This document shows positions 52,974 to 61,382 of a stretch of 64,000 nt of DNA, one piece after another (position 1 is the stretch's first letter; every line of letters starts with the position of its first letter). The position numbers and the translations under genes are program-made. Source of the stretch: G963556115 sp963667375 (lineage in GTDB: Bacteria; Planctomycetota; SZUA-567); assembly GCA_963667375.1 (NCBI GenBank), contig OY763323.1:868001-932000 (forward strand), in the 5' to 3' direction. The notes under the pieces were generated by a model. The model made no database searches. It was not told where the DNA came from and was given only the letters and a program-made list of their open reading frames with translations.

Positions 52974-54231
52974 TCAAACTCTGCTCTAATTCATACATTT
53001 CATGTGAACTCATTAAGTCTACACAAAGAATACATTCTTCAGCATCTTCAGTAAAAAATTTCTTAGAAGCTGTGACACATTCGATACCTGTAGCAGTTGA
53101 AATATATGGTGAAGATATATATACTTCTTTCTCTGAATCAAGGTTTATAAAATAATTTTTCAATGAAAAATCTTCACCTTTATTTGCAGGCTTGAATATA
53201 TAATGCGCATATTCCATTTCGTCATTTTTTCTACATATAGTATTGGTTATCATTATTCCTTTATTATCAAGAATGTATACAAACTCTATCAAGGTATCAT
53301 CTTTAATAATAGATTTTAATTTAGTTTCCAATTCTTCCGTTGTAGAATTTTTTAATTTTTTACAAATAGATTGTATTTTTTTGGTTCGCTGTTTCCTGAG
53401 TTCTAAAATTTCAAATTGCCGTTTTTTAATATAATTTTTATATATTACCGATGCATTTTCAATAGCGTTATACGTTTTACTAGTAATTTTAACGATATCA
53501 TCATTAGGTTTACTGTAAAAATATCCCTGCTGTAAATCAAGCCCTAATTCCATTAATTTAACAGCATCTTCTTCGGTTTCAATACCTTCACCGGTAACCA
53601 GCACTCCAAGACTATGACCCAACTCTGTAAGAGACCTGACAATAAACTGATTGCTCTTTTTATTACTTATTCCAGTTATCAGTGATTTATCAATTTTAAT
53701 AATATCCGGCTTTAAAATACTAACTCGCATAAGTCCTGAGTAACCACTGCCGATATCATCAAGAGCAATTAAAAATCCTTTTTTCTTATTATATTCTACA
53801 AAAGCTATTAATGCCTCAATATCAGTTGTACTGTTTTCGAGTATTTCAATTATTATTCGCTTTGGATCATTTTGATTTTTTTTGACTATATTATAAAACC
53901 AATCATGATTTTTATTTTCTATGATACTCTGAATATTAACATTAACCGATAATAATATATTATCTGCATGCATATTTATTTTATTAAAAGATCTCAATGA
54001 ACTTTCAATACACAATAAATCTAATTCGGTTAATCGCGAAATTTCAGCAGCTTTATTGAAAAGAATAAATGGCGAGATAAGATTACCACTGGAATCCATA
54101 CCACGTGATAATGCTTCGAGAATCATAATTTTTTTGCATTTTACTTTTACAATAGGTTGAAATAGTGTTTTAACTGTTTTTTTAGTGATTATTTCATCTA
54201 CTAAATTGGTCTGATCTTTTATCATATTCAT
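52966..54231 (-). CDS. EAL-domain cyclic-di-GMP phosphodiesterase with YkuI-type C-terminal domain
   Basis: A 421-residue cytosolic protein. The EAL domain is at about 20-250: Glu39-Ala40-Leu41 in 'MILEALSRG', 'LIALDDIGSGYSGLMRV', 'PDIIKIDKSLI', 'VLVTGEGIETEEDAVKL' and 'LGLDLQQGYFYSKP'. All metal and catalytic residues appear present, so it should cleave c-di-GMP. After a helical linker the last ~150 residues (ILDNKGIMITNTICRKNDEM, EKEVYISSPYISTATGIECV) look like the PAS-like domain of YkuI. It is coupled to dus (8-base overlap) and 24 bases downstream of the sigma-54 activator. Confidence 0.88.
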   Translation of the reverse strand: MNMIKDQTNLVDEIITKKTVKTLFQPIVKVKCKKIMILEALSRGMDSSGNLISPFILFNKAAEISRLTELDLLCIESSLRSFNKINMHADNILLSVNVNIQSIIENKNHDWFYNIVKKNQNDPKRIIIEILENSTTDIEALIAFVEYNKKKGFLIALDDIGSGYSGLMRVSILKPDIIKIDKSLITGISNKKSNQFIVRSLTELGHSLGVLVTGEGIETEEDAVKLMELGLDLQQGYFYSKPNDDIVKITSKTYNAIENASVIYKNYIKKRQFEILELRKQRTKKIQSICKKLKNSTTEELETKLKSIIKDDTLIEFVYILDNKGIMITNTICRKNDEMEYAHYIFKPANKGEDFSLKNYFINLDSEKEVYISSPYISTATGIECVTASKKFFTEDAEECILCVDLMSSHEMYELEQSLNE

Positions 54232-54254
54232 AGTACACTATTTAATCTAATGTT

Positions 54255-55223
54255 TTATGGTAATCTTAAATTATAAATACTTATTTTTCTATCTAAGGTA
54301 GGTCGACTAACCTGTAACAAATCTGCAGCTCGTTTTTTATTGCCTTTAGTATAATTCAAAACATACTGTATATGACGTTTTTCAATCACAGCAAGATTAA
54401 GCATTTCTTCAGGATTTTCTATTGCTTCACTTTCAGCAGGTACTTCTACGCGCATACCAAGATCTTCCAGCCAAAGCAGATCAGATTTAGCTACTGTAAC
54501 ACCTCGTTTTATTAAGCTCTTTAATTCACGTATATTTCCCGGAAAATCATAACGCATAAGGTAATCCAAAGCTATCTGGCTTATATCCTTTATATTCTTA
54601 TTAAATTTGTTATTACAATCTGTTATATGAAAATTAATCAAATTCTGAATATCTTCACGCCGCTGTCGAAGTGGCGGTATATTAATCGCAATCTCATTTA
54701 GTCTATAATATAAATCCTCTCTGAATTTACCTTCTATAACTAATTGTGAAATATTTTTTGAAGTTAATGCTATTACCCGTACATCTGTAGAAATAGCTTC
54801 TTCTCCACCACACCGTTCAAATTCATTATATTCTATAGCACGAAGAAGTTTAGCCTGAACCTCTGATGGAAGTTCGCCTATTTCCTCAATTATTAAAGTC
54901 CCTTTATCCGCCTGTTCAAATTTTCCGCGGCGGGATTTTTCTGCTCCCTGAAAAGCACCCTGATCATGACCGAATAATTCACTCTCTAATATTTTATATG
55001 GAGTTGCTGAACAGGAAAGAGTTACAAGATTATTCTCTTTTCTATTGCTGGCTAAATGAATAGCCTGTGATAATAATTTTTTCCCAACCCCACTTTCACC
55101 GGTAATTAATATACTTGCTGTTGTCTGACTGGCAGCTTTTGCCAATTCAATACACTTATTCATTTCATCATTATTTGAAATAAATTCATCTAAAAGTAAG
55201 CTAGTTCGGTCTAAATTTGTCAT
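54255..55223 (-). CDS. Sigma-54-dependent activator without receiver domain (PspF-like)
   Basis: A 322-residue protein made of an AAA+ domain and a Fis-type helix-turn-helix. Walker A 'ITGESGVGKKLLSQAIH', the sigma-54 contact loop 'FGHDQGAFQGAEKSRRG' (GAFQGA for GAFTGA), Walker B 'GTLIIEEIGELPSEVQAKLL', Arg finger region 'RLNEIAINIPPLRQRREDI', and 'KGNKKRAADLLQVSRPTLDR'. Without a receiver it must be controlled by binding partners, as PspF is. Glu replaces the Asp in LDE of Walker B. ATG at 55223 is preferred over GTG at 55235. It heads the activator-EAL-dus operon. Confidence 0.92.
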   Translation of the reverse strand: MTNLDRTSLLLDEFISNNDEMNKCIELAKAASQTTASILITGESGVGKKLLSQAIHLASNRKENNLVTLSCSATPYKILESELFGHDQGAFQGAEKSRRGKFEQADKGTLIIEEIGELPSEVQAKLLRAIEYNEFERCGGEEAISTDVRVIALTSKNISQLVIEGKFREDLYYRLNEIAINIPPLRQRREDIQNLINFHITDCNNKFNKNIKDISQIALDYLMRYDFPGNIRELKSLIKRGVTVAKSDLLWLEDLGMRVEVPAESEAIENPEEMLNLAVIEKRHIQYVLNYTKGNKKRAADLLQVSRPTLDRKISIYNLRLP

Positions 55224-55388
55224 TTTGTTTCCCACAATTTTTTAATAATGCTTCATTATTTTACATTATAGTACTAATAATAAAAATATAAACATTAACG
55301 CTTTCTTTTCAAGTTTTTTCTTGTTGAATATATGCTTTTTATTATACTTATTTTTACCATTATTAATATTTTTTAATTTGGATATGAC

Positions 55389-56090
55389 ATGTCTACTCTT
55401 TATATTATTGCCACGCCACTAGGAAATATCGAAGATATTTCATTGAGAGCTCTCAGAATACTTAGAGAAATCACAGCTCTTGCCTGTGAAGATACAAGAA
55501 TAACTAAGAAACTTTTTAGTAAATATGAAATCCCTTTTCCACAAGAAATGTTTTCATATCATGAACATAATGAAAAACCAGCAGGTAAAAGAATTCTCCA
55601 GTTATTAGATAATAATATTAATGTCGGACTCTGTTCTGATTGTGGTTGTCCCTTAATAAGTGATCCGGGATATAAAATTGTCGCGGATGCTTTAGATTCC
55701 GGTTTCAATGTTGAAGTAATACCAGGACCCTGTGCAATTGAGACTGCTTTAATGAGTTCAGGAATGCCAACCTCCAGCTTCACTTTTTTAGGATTCGCCC
55801 CTCCAAAGTCAGGTAAAAGAAAAAACTTTTTCCTTAAAGAAATAGCTTCTGAACATACTTTAATTTTTTATGAATCACCATATAGAATTGACAAATTTCT
55901 TAATGATGCCAAAGAAATATTCCAAAACAGACTGACTGCTGTTTGTATTGAACTAACCAAAAAATTTCAATCTATTCATAAAGGCTGGCTATATGATATT
56001 TGTGATGAATTTCAAAATAAAAAAGTCAAAGGTGAAATAGTTGTAATAATTGCCGGGAATAATTCTAAATTTATAAAAGAGGATCAATAG
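55389..56090 (+). CDS. rsmI: 16S rRNA (cytidine-1402-2'-O)-methyltransferase
   Basis: A 233-residue tetrapyrrole-methylase-fold enzyme. 'LYIIATPLGNIEDISLRALR' and 'ACEDTRITKKLFSKYEI' are the classic RsmI start, with 'CSDCGCPLISDPGYKIV' and 'VIPGPCAIETALMSSGMPTS' and 'TFLGFAPPKSGKRKNFF' following. It methylates C1402 in the ribosomal decoding centre. Its last codons form half of a 12-base-pair hairpin shared with the convergent YkgJ-type gene. Confidence 0.95.
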   Translation: MSTLYIIATPLGNIEDISLRALRILREITALACEDTRITKKLFSKYEIPFPQEMFSYHEHNEKPAGKRILQLLDNNINVGLCSDCGCPLISDPGYKIVADALDSGFNVEVIPGPCAIETALMSSGMPTSSFTFLGFAPPKSGKRKNFFLKEIASEHTLIFYESPYRIDKFLNDAKEIFQNRLTAVCIELTKKFQSIHKGWLYDICDEFQNKKVKGEIVVIIAGNNSKFIKEDQ

Positions 56091-56104
56091 TTTATTGATC
56101 CTCT
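56078..56104. terminator. Bidirectional terminator embedded in the ends of rsmI and the YkgJ-type gene
   Basis: Stem AGAGGATCAATA / TATTGATCCTCT (12 perfect pairs), loop GTT. Both stop codons, rsmI TAG and the opposite gene's TAA, lie inside the hairpin. Weak T runs follow on both strands. Confidence 0.75.
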
Positions 56105-56499
56105 AATACTTTTATTATTTCTTCCTGCGAAAATAATTTTCCTACTCCTATCCCAGGACAATTGTATAAATTTTCATCCCAAGTTTCTTTATCAATTACA
56201 ATTTCTGGCCACCAGGGAAATGTTCGACACTGTTGCGGTCTTTGTTCATAAAATTTACACTTGCCATCATCCCCCATAAAGACGCAATCGCCTTTAATAT
56301 TATCTACAAGTGATAACTTTCCATATGCCAGCCTAATATACTTTTTATAAAACTGCTCTATAGATATATTTAATTTATCAGCAAATACCGCCGCTTCTTC
56401 TTCATTAAGCCAGACATAACCACCTGGTCCCTTACAACATTTACCGCAACCCTGACAGCTAAACTTTAAGCCATCTTTAAACCAATAATCTTTATTCAT
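56092..56499 (-). CDS. YkgJ-family cysteine-cluster protein
   Basis: A 135-residue protein with Cys in the pattern 'SCQGCGKCCKGPGGYVWL', then 'CVFMGDDGKCKFYEQRPQQC' and 'RTFPWWPEIVID', which is the CxxCxxCC pattern of the YkgJ family, likely binding zinc or an iron-sulfur cluster. The family has no firm function. Together with the pssA gene upstream it forms a same-strand pair; 29 bases separate them. Confidence 0.85.
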   Translation of the reverse strand: MNKDYWFKDGLKFSCQGCGKCCKGPGGYVWLNEEEAAVFADKLNISIEQFYKKYIRLAYGKLSLVDNIKGDCVFMGDDGKCKFYEQRPQQCRTFPWWPEIVIDKETWDENLYNCPGIGVGKLFSQEEIIKVLEDQ

Positions 56500-56528
56500 T
56501 TTTTACCTTAATCTTATCTATAATATAA

Positions 56529-57437
56529 TTATTGATTATCACTTATCTCATTTTTCTCATCTGATTCTATAACTCCGTCAAGGCTAAACATTCCCTCCAT
56601 CTCTTTCTCTATATTTTCTTCTTTATTTTTTAATTTATTCTTTATGTTAATAAAGATACAATAAAGCGTAAATCCATTAAAGGCAATAAATAATACTATT
56701 ATCGGATATTCAAGTAACACAATAATTATTAAAACTGCCAGCAGCAGCATCCAATATTTTCTGGTTTTCCCCAGTAATATATTTGCTGCATGTGCAAACC
56801 GAAACGGTGAAACCATTAATAATCCTATAATAATAACATAAATACTTATAAGATAGATACCTGTTTTAATCTCACCATAACGATTTAGATAAGTCGTTGT
56901 AAAATAACCATTATATATATCCGCCCAGATTCCTGTACAATATGTTTTGCAAAACAATATGGTACCAACAATAGATCCAGCTGCAGCCGGACTTGGAAGA
57001 CCTGAAAAATAATTTTTTGCTCCGCCACCTGCAGAAAGATTATATATTGCCAATCGCAACACCGCGCATACCGCATAAATAATACCTGCAAGCAGGGCAA
57101 TACTCCAAAGTTTATCTCCTGCCTTCATTGAACCGATCCAAACAGAAGCTAAGATTAACGCCGGAGCAATACCAAAAGTACAGACATCTGCTAAACTATC
57201 AAGTTCGGCTCCAAATTGACTTTCACTATGAGTCATTCTTGCTACTCGTCCATCCAGCATATCGAATACCATTCCGCCAAAAATAATCATTGCTGCATAA
57301 ACAAAATAAGTATCTGCCTGTTCTATATTATTATGAAATTTGAAAAACAATGATTCCATACATAAAATAATACTTATAACACCACAAGAAAAATTACATA
57401 ATGTAAGAATACTCGGTAAAATTGAAATCTTACGCAT
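56529..57437 (-). CDS. pssA: CDP-diacylglycerol-serine O-phosphatidyltransferase
   Basis: A 302-residue membrane enzyme that makes phosphatidylserine. The CDP-alcohol phosphotransferase signature is split between 'MVFDMLDGRVARMTHSESQF' and 'GAELDSLADVCTFGIAPA' (D-G-x-x-A-R-x8-G-x3-D-x3-D). About eight membrane helices. The product is decarboxylated by Psd, encoded next upstream. ATG at 57437 follows AGGA by nine bases, better than the ATG at 57470. A parS site lies in the 55-base gap before it, and a C-terminal ~35 residues are acidic and polar. Confidence 0.92.
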   Translation of the reverse strand: MRKISILPSILTLCNFSCGVISIILCMESLFFKFHNNIEQADTYFVYAAMIIFGGMVFDMLDGRVARMTHSESQFGAELDSLADVCTFGIAPALILASVWIGSMKAGDKLWSIALLAGIIYAVCAVLRLAIYNLSAGGGAKNYFSGLPSPAAAGSIVGTILFCKTYCTGIWADIYNGYFTTTYLNRYGEIKTGIYLISIYVIIIGLLMVSPFRFAHAANILLGKTRKYWMLLLAVLIIIVLLEYPIIVLFIAFNGFTLYCIFINIKNKLKNKEENIEKEMEGMFSLDGVIESDEKNEISDNQ

Positions 57438-57472
57438 TTTAAAATTCCTATTATTAATTATAAATAACAATG

Positions 57473-57488
57473 TGTTTCACGTGAAACA
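57473..57488. other. parS centromere site, copy 1
   Basis: The perfect 16-base palindrome TGTTTCACGTGAAACA, identical to the bacterial parS consensus for ParB binding. It sits between pssA and psd, about 0.9 kb from dnaA. ParB spreads from it and ParA segregates the origin. Confidence 0.93.
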
Positions 57489-57492
57489 ATTA

Positions 57493-58155
57493 TTATATAG
57501 TTGCCAATACGGTTATACCCGCCTGAACCTTATCTCCAACTTTTATCTTTAATTCCGCTACGGTACTAAGTGGAATATACAAATCCGTTCTGGATCCAAA
57601 TTTCATCATACCATATTTTTCACCCTGACTTATTGAATCACCTTTCTGTAAATCACAGACAATTCTTCTTGCTATCAGACCAACTATCTGACGCTGCATA
57701 TATTTTAGCATTTTAGGATTATCTGTTTTAATTCCTACATCATTATATTCATTTAAATGTAATGAATCATCACTCATGGCATTTTTAAATTGTCCTGGCT
57801 GATATTTTATATATTCTACTTTGCCAGGATATGCTGCTCTATTAATATGTACATCAAGAATACTCAAAAATATACTGATCCGAAGTGCTTTTTCATTTAA
57901 ATAACCAGGATCGTCACACTCTTCGATATGACTTACAACACCATCTGCCGGTGCCAATAAATTAGTGGTATCTTTCTTTATATTTCTTTCAGGATCACGG
58001 AAAAAATACAATACAAAAAGAAATTCAATTACCGGAATCAAAGCAAACCATTTAAACCCGCTCCATAAATGATTACTTATAATAAAACAAAATATTATAG
58101 TAATAATTGCAACTATTCCATATTTTATAATTTCTTTTCGTCCATATTTATTCAT
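57493..58155 (-). CDS. psd: Phosphatidylserine decarboxylase (short, soluble-anchored type)
   Basis: A 220-residue proenzyme. N-terminal membrane helix pair at about 10-50 (IVAIITIIFCFIISNHLWSG), then 'LLAPADGVVSHIEECDD', 'RISIFLSILDVHINRAAYPG' and the self-cleavage Ser in 'MMKFGSRTDLYIPLS' (Gly-Ser form), giving the pyruvoyl group. It makes phosphatidylethanolamine. It is followed by pssA on the same strand; both PE-synthesis genes are coupled. A parS site flanks it on each side. Confidence 0.93.
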   Translation of the reverse strand: MNKYGRKEIIKYGIVAIITIIFCFIISNHLWSGFKWFALIPVIEFLFVLYFFRDPERNIKKDTTNLLAPADGVVSHIEECDDPGYLNEKALRISIFLSILDVHINRAAYPGKVEYIKYQPGQFKNAMSDDSLHLNEYNDVGIKTDNPKMLKYMQRQIVGLIARRIVCDLQKGDSISQGEKYGMMKFGSRTDLYIPLSTVAELKIKVGDKVQAGITVLATI

Positions 58156-58181
58156 GATAATTCCTTCTAACCTATAATATA

Positions 58182-58197
58182 TGTTTCACGTGAAACA
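58182..58197. other. parS centromere site, copy 2
   Basis: A second perfect TGTTTCACGTGAAACA, 694 bases from copy 1 and 147 bases before the dnaA ATG, in the divergent psd-dnaA gap. Two exact copies this close to dnaA make the parS call secure. Confidence 0.95.
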
Positions 58198-58343
58198 TAA
58201 AATATCTTTAATATAAGTAAATACTTATATATTTTAATTTACCTTAATAATTCTACTCTTTTAATTATTTAGTTGCAATTAATAATATTTTCTATACGAT
58301 TATAGTTGATTTTTATTCTATTTTGTTGTTGGGGCTTGGATTT
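58198..58343. other. Candidate oriC region between parS and dnaA
   Basis: A 146-base very AT-rich gap. It has a perfect 8-base inverted repeat ATATAAGT-AAAT-ACTTATAT at 58211-58230. No TTATCCACA-type DnaA box is visible. In sampled lines the plus strand changes from C-rich (psd side) to G-rich (dnaA side) here. Confidence 0.4.
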
Positions 58344-59672
58344 ATGTTTATTGAAAACTTTACTTTTATATGGAATAATATCTATAAAAGTATTATGAAA
58401 ACTATTGATTTAAATAGTTATGAAGAATTGATAAAACATTTTTCTATTGTTGATTTAAATAATGAATTTGTGACTGTTTTTACTTATTTTACAAATATTA
58501 AATCTATTTTTACAGAAAAAACCATCATCAATATAAATAATATCATTAAAGAACAGCTTGCTAATCATGATTTGCACATTAATTACCAGCAAAATAATGT
58601 TGCAGATATAAATATTGATAAGAATAAAACTCTTGATACTTTTATTCTTAATTCTGAAAATCGCTTAGCTATCGCTGTTGCCAATGAAATTATCTCTAAT
58701 AAAGATAATAGCTTATATTCTCCCTTATTTCTGTATTCCCGCTCTGGGTTAGGGAAAACCCATCTTCTTAACGGTATTGCCTTAAAATATCAAGCTAACT
58801 ATCCAAATAATAAAATTATTTATTATTCTGGAAAGACTTTTCTTGACTCCTATTTTCTTGCGGTAAAAAATAATTATCTGAATTTATGGAGAAAATATAA
58901 CTGCAATTGTCAATTATTATTGATAGATGATATTAATAAACTTGAAAACAATGAAAATGTAATCAATGAACTTAATTTTCTTTTGGATGAAATTTATTCT
59001 TTAAAAAATATTCCTCAAATAATAATAACCGCAGATAAAGAACCTGATTTACTCGAGGGTTTTTCTAATTCAGTTAAAAGTAGATTACAATGGGGTATTA
59101 AACTTGAAATTCAATCTCCTAATGTTTTAACCAAAGAAGATATTATAAGAACTATATTTAAAAAATATAGCCTCGAAGATAATCACGAAATAATAAATTA
59201 TATTGCTGAAAACAATCAATGTGACATTCGAGAAATTGAAGGTTTAATTAAAACTTTATTCACTTACTCAACATTACTCAATATTAAAATAGACCAGCAG
59301 TTAATTGATAAAATAATAGGTAAAAATACAAAATCTCAGATAAATAATAAAACTTGCTCTATAACTGGGAATGATATTTTATATAAAGTATGTGATTATT
59401 TTGAAATTAATGAAATAGATATTAAATCAAAGAATAGAACTAGAGCTATCGCTTTTCCAAGACAAATTGGAATGTATCTTACAAAACAGATACTCAATTA
59501 TTCTTTACAGGAAATAGGCAGTATTTATGGCGGAAGAGATCACAGTACCGTTAAACATTCAAATGATAAAATTGCTGAATTATATATTAATGATAAAAAT
59601 ACTAAAAAAATAATAGATCAGCTATACAACATTATAAACGAAGAACAGTTATATTATAAACATCAAATATAA
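58344..59672 (+). CDS. dnaA: Chromosomal replication initiator DnaA
   Basis: A 442-residue AAA+ initiator. Walker A 'SRSGLGKTHLLNGIALKYQ', Walker B 'LLLIDDINKLENNENVINEL', sensor II/AAA lid around 280-320 and domain IV helix-turn-helix 'LQEIGSIYGGRDHSTVKHSN' which reads the DnaA box. The N-terminal ~80 residues (domain I) are divergent. The frame is open to a TTG at 58323, but the ATG at 58344 gives a normal start. It lies next to a parS site and is followed by a 196-base AT-rich gap and dnaN. Confidence 0.96.
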   Translation: MFIENFTFIWNNIYKSIMKTIDLNSYEELIKHFSIVDLNNEFVTVFTYFTNIKSIFTEKTIININNIIKEQLANHDLHINYQQNNVADINIDKNKTLDTFILNSENRLAIAVANEIISNKDNSLYSPLFLYSRSGLGKTHLLNGIALKYQANYPNNKIIYYSGKTFLDSYFLAVKNNYLNLWRKYNCNCQLLLIDDINKLENNENVINELNFLLDEIYSLKNIPQIIITADKEPDLLEGFSNSVKSRLQWGIKLEIQSPNVLTKEDIIRTIFKKYSLEDNHEIINYIAENNQCDIREIEGLIKTLFTYSTLLNIKIDQQLIDKIIGKNTKSQINNKTCSITGNDILYKVCDYFEINEIDIKSKNRTRAIAFPRQIGMYLTKQILNYSLQEIGSIYGGRDHSTVKHSNDKIAELYINDKNTKKIIDQLYNIINEEQLYYKHQI

Positions 59673-59868
59673 CAAAATAAAATAATATTAGAAGAAGACT
59701 ACATGAACAGTTGAATTCAATATTAACTAATGCTACAATTAATAAATAGCCAAAATAATGGAAATTAAAGCATTTCTTACAAATTATCATTAGAATACTA
59801 CATATAATCATTTTATAATTATAATAATATAATAAATATTTAAAAATATAATAATATAGGAGTAAAGA
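59673..59868. other. AT-rich dnaA-dnaN gap
   Basis: The last ~65 bases before dnaN are almost wholly A and T (TAATATAATAAATATTTAAA), resembling a duplex-unwinding element. No TTATCCACA-like DnaA box or coding frame was seen. It also holds the dnaN promoter. Confidence 0.4.
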
Positions 59869-60963
59869 ATGAAATTCAGTTGCTCTAGATCATTACTTGC
59901 TGATGCATTACATATTGTTAATAATGTAATACCAAGTAGAGCTACAAAACCAATATTGCAGAATGTACAGATTAAAGGAAATGAAAATAATACTTTAACT
60001 TTGACAGGTACTGATTTAGAGATAGGAATTTCAATTATTCTCGAAATAAATGAAATTATCGATCCAGAAACAATTCTAGTTTCTGCAAGTACATTATCAG
60101 GTATTATATCAGAGGATAAATCAGATACATTAACATTTGATATAAAAGAAGATGTTGCAATAATGACAACAGCAAAAGGTGAATTTAATTTTTCTGTCGC
60201 TATTGATGATGATTTTCCTAAAATTTCAGAAATCTCCGAAGAAAATACTTTTGAAATACCGGGAGATGCTTTGACTGATGCAATTGGAAAAACAGAATTC
60301 GCTACAGCAAAAGGTGATACCAGGTATGCGTTAAATGGAATTTGTATAAACATTCTTGGTGATAGTATTGATTTTGTTGCCAGTGATACTCATCGTTTAT
60401 CAAAAGTAAATAAAAAGATAAATAATATTAATATTGATAGCAGTAAATATATAATAATAACCAAGGGAATGAAAGAATTGGCTAAATTAGCAGCTGGTGA
60501 AGAAATCGTAAAGATACAGTTGTTTAATAATGAGTTAATTGCCAAAACCTCAAATGCGATTATTGTAACCAGATTAGTAGAAGGTCAATTTCCAAATTAT
60601 AATAATGTAATTCCTGATATTGCCAATATAGAACTTGAGATAAATAAAGATGAAATAATTAATGGTTTGCGTTTGGTTGGTAAAATGAGTAATGAAGAAT
60701 CACATTCTGTAAAATTTGATGGTGCAAATAATAAATTATCTTTATCTGCGACCTCAGGAAATATAGGATCTGGAAATCTGGAGTATGAGGTAAATATAAC
60801 CGGGGGTGAAATAAAAACTAATTTCAACTTTAATTATATGATTGATGCCTTAAAATCATTTAATAGTTCAGAATTAAAATTAACCTTTAAGGATAATGAT
60901 ACTCCTGTAAAGATTGAGGAAGGTGATTATCTGCATATTGTAATGCCAATTACGACAAGATAA
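59869..60963 (+). CDS. dnaN: DNA polymerase III beta subunit (sliding clamp)
   Basis: A 364-residue clamp with three similar domains. It starts 'MKFSCSRSLLADALHIVNNV', contains 'GTDLEIGISIILE', 'FVASDTHRLSKVNKKINNI' and ends with 'LHIVMPITTR', the standard clamp terminus (MPMRL in many species). RBS TAGGAG is 8 bases upstream. A 196-base AT-rich gap separates it from dnaA and ends in a long A/T run; it could hold unwinding or additional DnaA sequence. Followed by dciA with 11 bases between. Confidence 0.97.
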   Translation: MKFSCSRSLLADALHIVNNVIPSRATKPILQNVQIKGNENNTLTLTGTDLEIGISIILEINEIIDPETILVSASTLSGIISEDKSDTLTFDIKEDVAIMTTAKGEFNFSVAIDDDFPKISEISEENTFEIPGDALTDAIGKTEFATAKGDTRYALNGICINILGDSIDFVASDTHRLSKVNKKINNINIDSSKYIIITKGMKELAKLAAGEEIVKIQLFNNELIAKTSNAIIVTRLVEGQFPNYNNVIPDIANIELEINKDEIINGLRLVGKMSNEESHSVKFDGANNKLSLSATSGNIGSGNLEYEVNITGGEIKTNFNFNYMIDALKSFNSSELKLTFKDNDTPVKIEEGDYLHIVMPITTR

Positions 60964-60974
60964 TTATAAATACA

Positions 60975-61370
60975 ATGAATAGAAAATATTCAGATGATGA
61001 ATTGATATCAGCATTAAATACCTGGCTTCAGAATCAGAGAGCCAAGATAAAAAATGAAGAACAGAGAAAAAAAATTCACCAAGTATTTTCTATTAAACAA
61101 ACGTTAAAAAACATTAAAAAAGATATAAAAAAACAGAGTAAAAATACAAAGAATGACTGGAATTTAATTTGGAAAAATGTAGTAGGCAAGGAAATAGAAG
61201 AATATACGCAAGTAAAGAGATGGCATAACGGCTTTCTTGAAATAATTGTAGATAATCCAATCTTAAGAAGTGAATTGGATGCGTTTTATAAAAATTCTCT
61301 CATTGAAACATTAAGAGAATATGTCGAGGATAAAAAGATTCTTCGTGGAATTAAATTTATAAGCAGTTAA
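60975..61370 (+). CDS. dciA: DciA-like helicase loader (DUF721)
   Basis: A 131-residue protein. The C-terminal DUF721 domain has 'DWNLIWKNVVGKEIEEYTQV' and 'GFLEIIVDNPILRSELDAFY' then 'KNSLIETLREY', the KH-like fold of DciA. The N-terminal half is basic and helical (RKKIHQVFSIKQTLKNIKKD). DciA operates the replicative helicase DnaB in bacteria that lack DnaC or DnaI. Its place between dnaN and gyrB supports the call. Eleven bases from dnaN, 12 from gyrB; no strong ribosome site, so coupling to dnaN is likely. Confidence 0.8.
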   Translation: MNRKYSDDELISALNTWLQNQRAKIKNEEQRKKIHQVFSIKQTLKNIKKDIKKQSKNTKNDWNLIWKNVVGKEIEEYTQVKRWHNGFLEIIVDNPILRSELDAFYKNSLIETLREYVEDKKILRGIKFISS

Positions 61371-61382
61371 AGGAAATAAATA

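Noticed and set aside
58211..58230. Inverted repeat ATATAAGT-AAAT-ACTTATAT as a dnaA operator
   Set aside because: It is palindromic, but such A/T repeats are frequent in this DNA and no known operator matches; it is noted only in the origin entry.
58323..58343. TTG start of dnaA seven codons upstream
   Set aside because: The ATG at 58344 gives the family-like start, and the TTG has no ribosome site.
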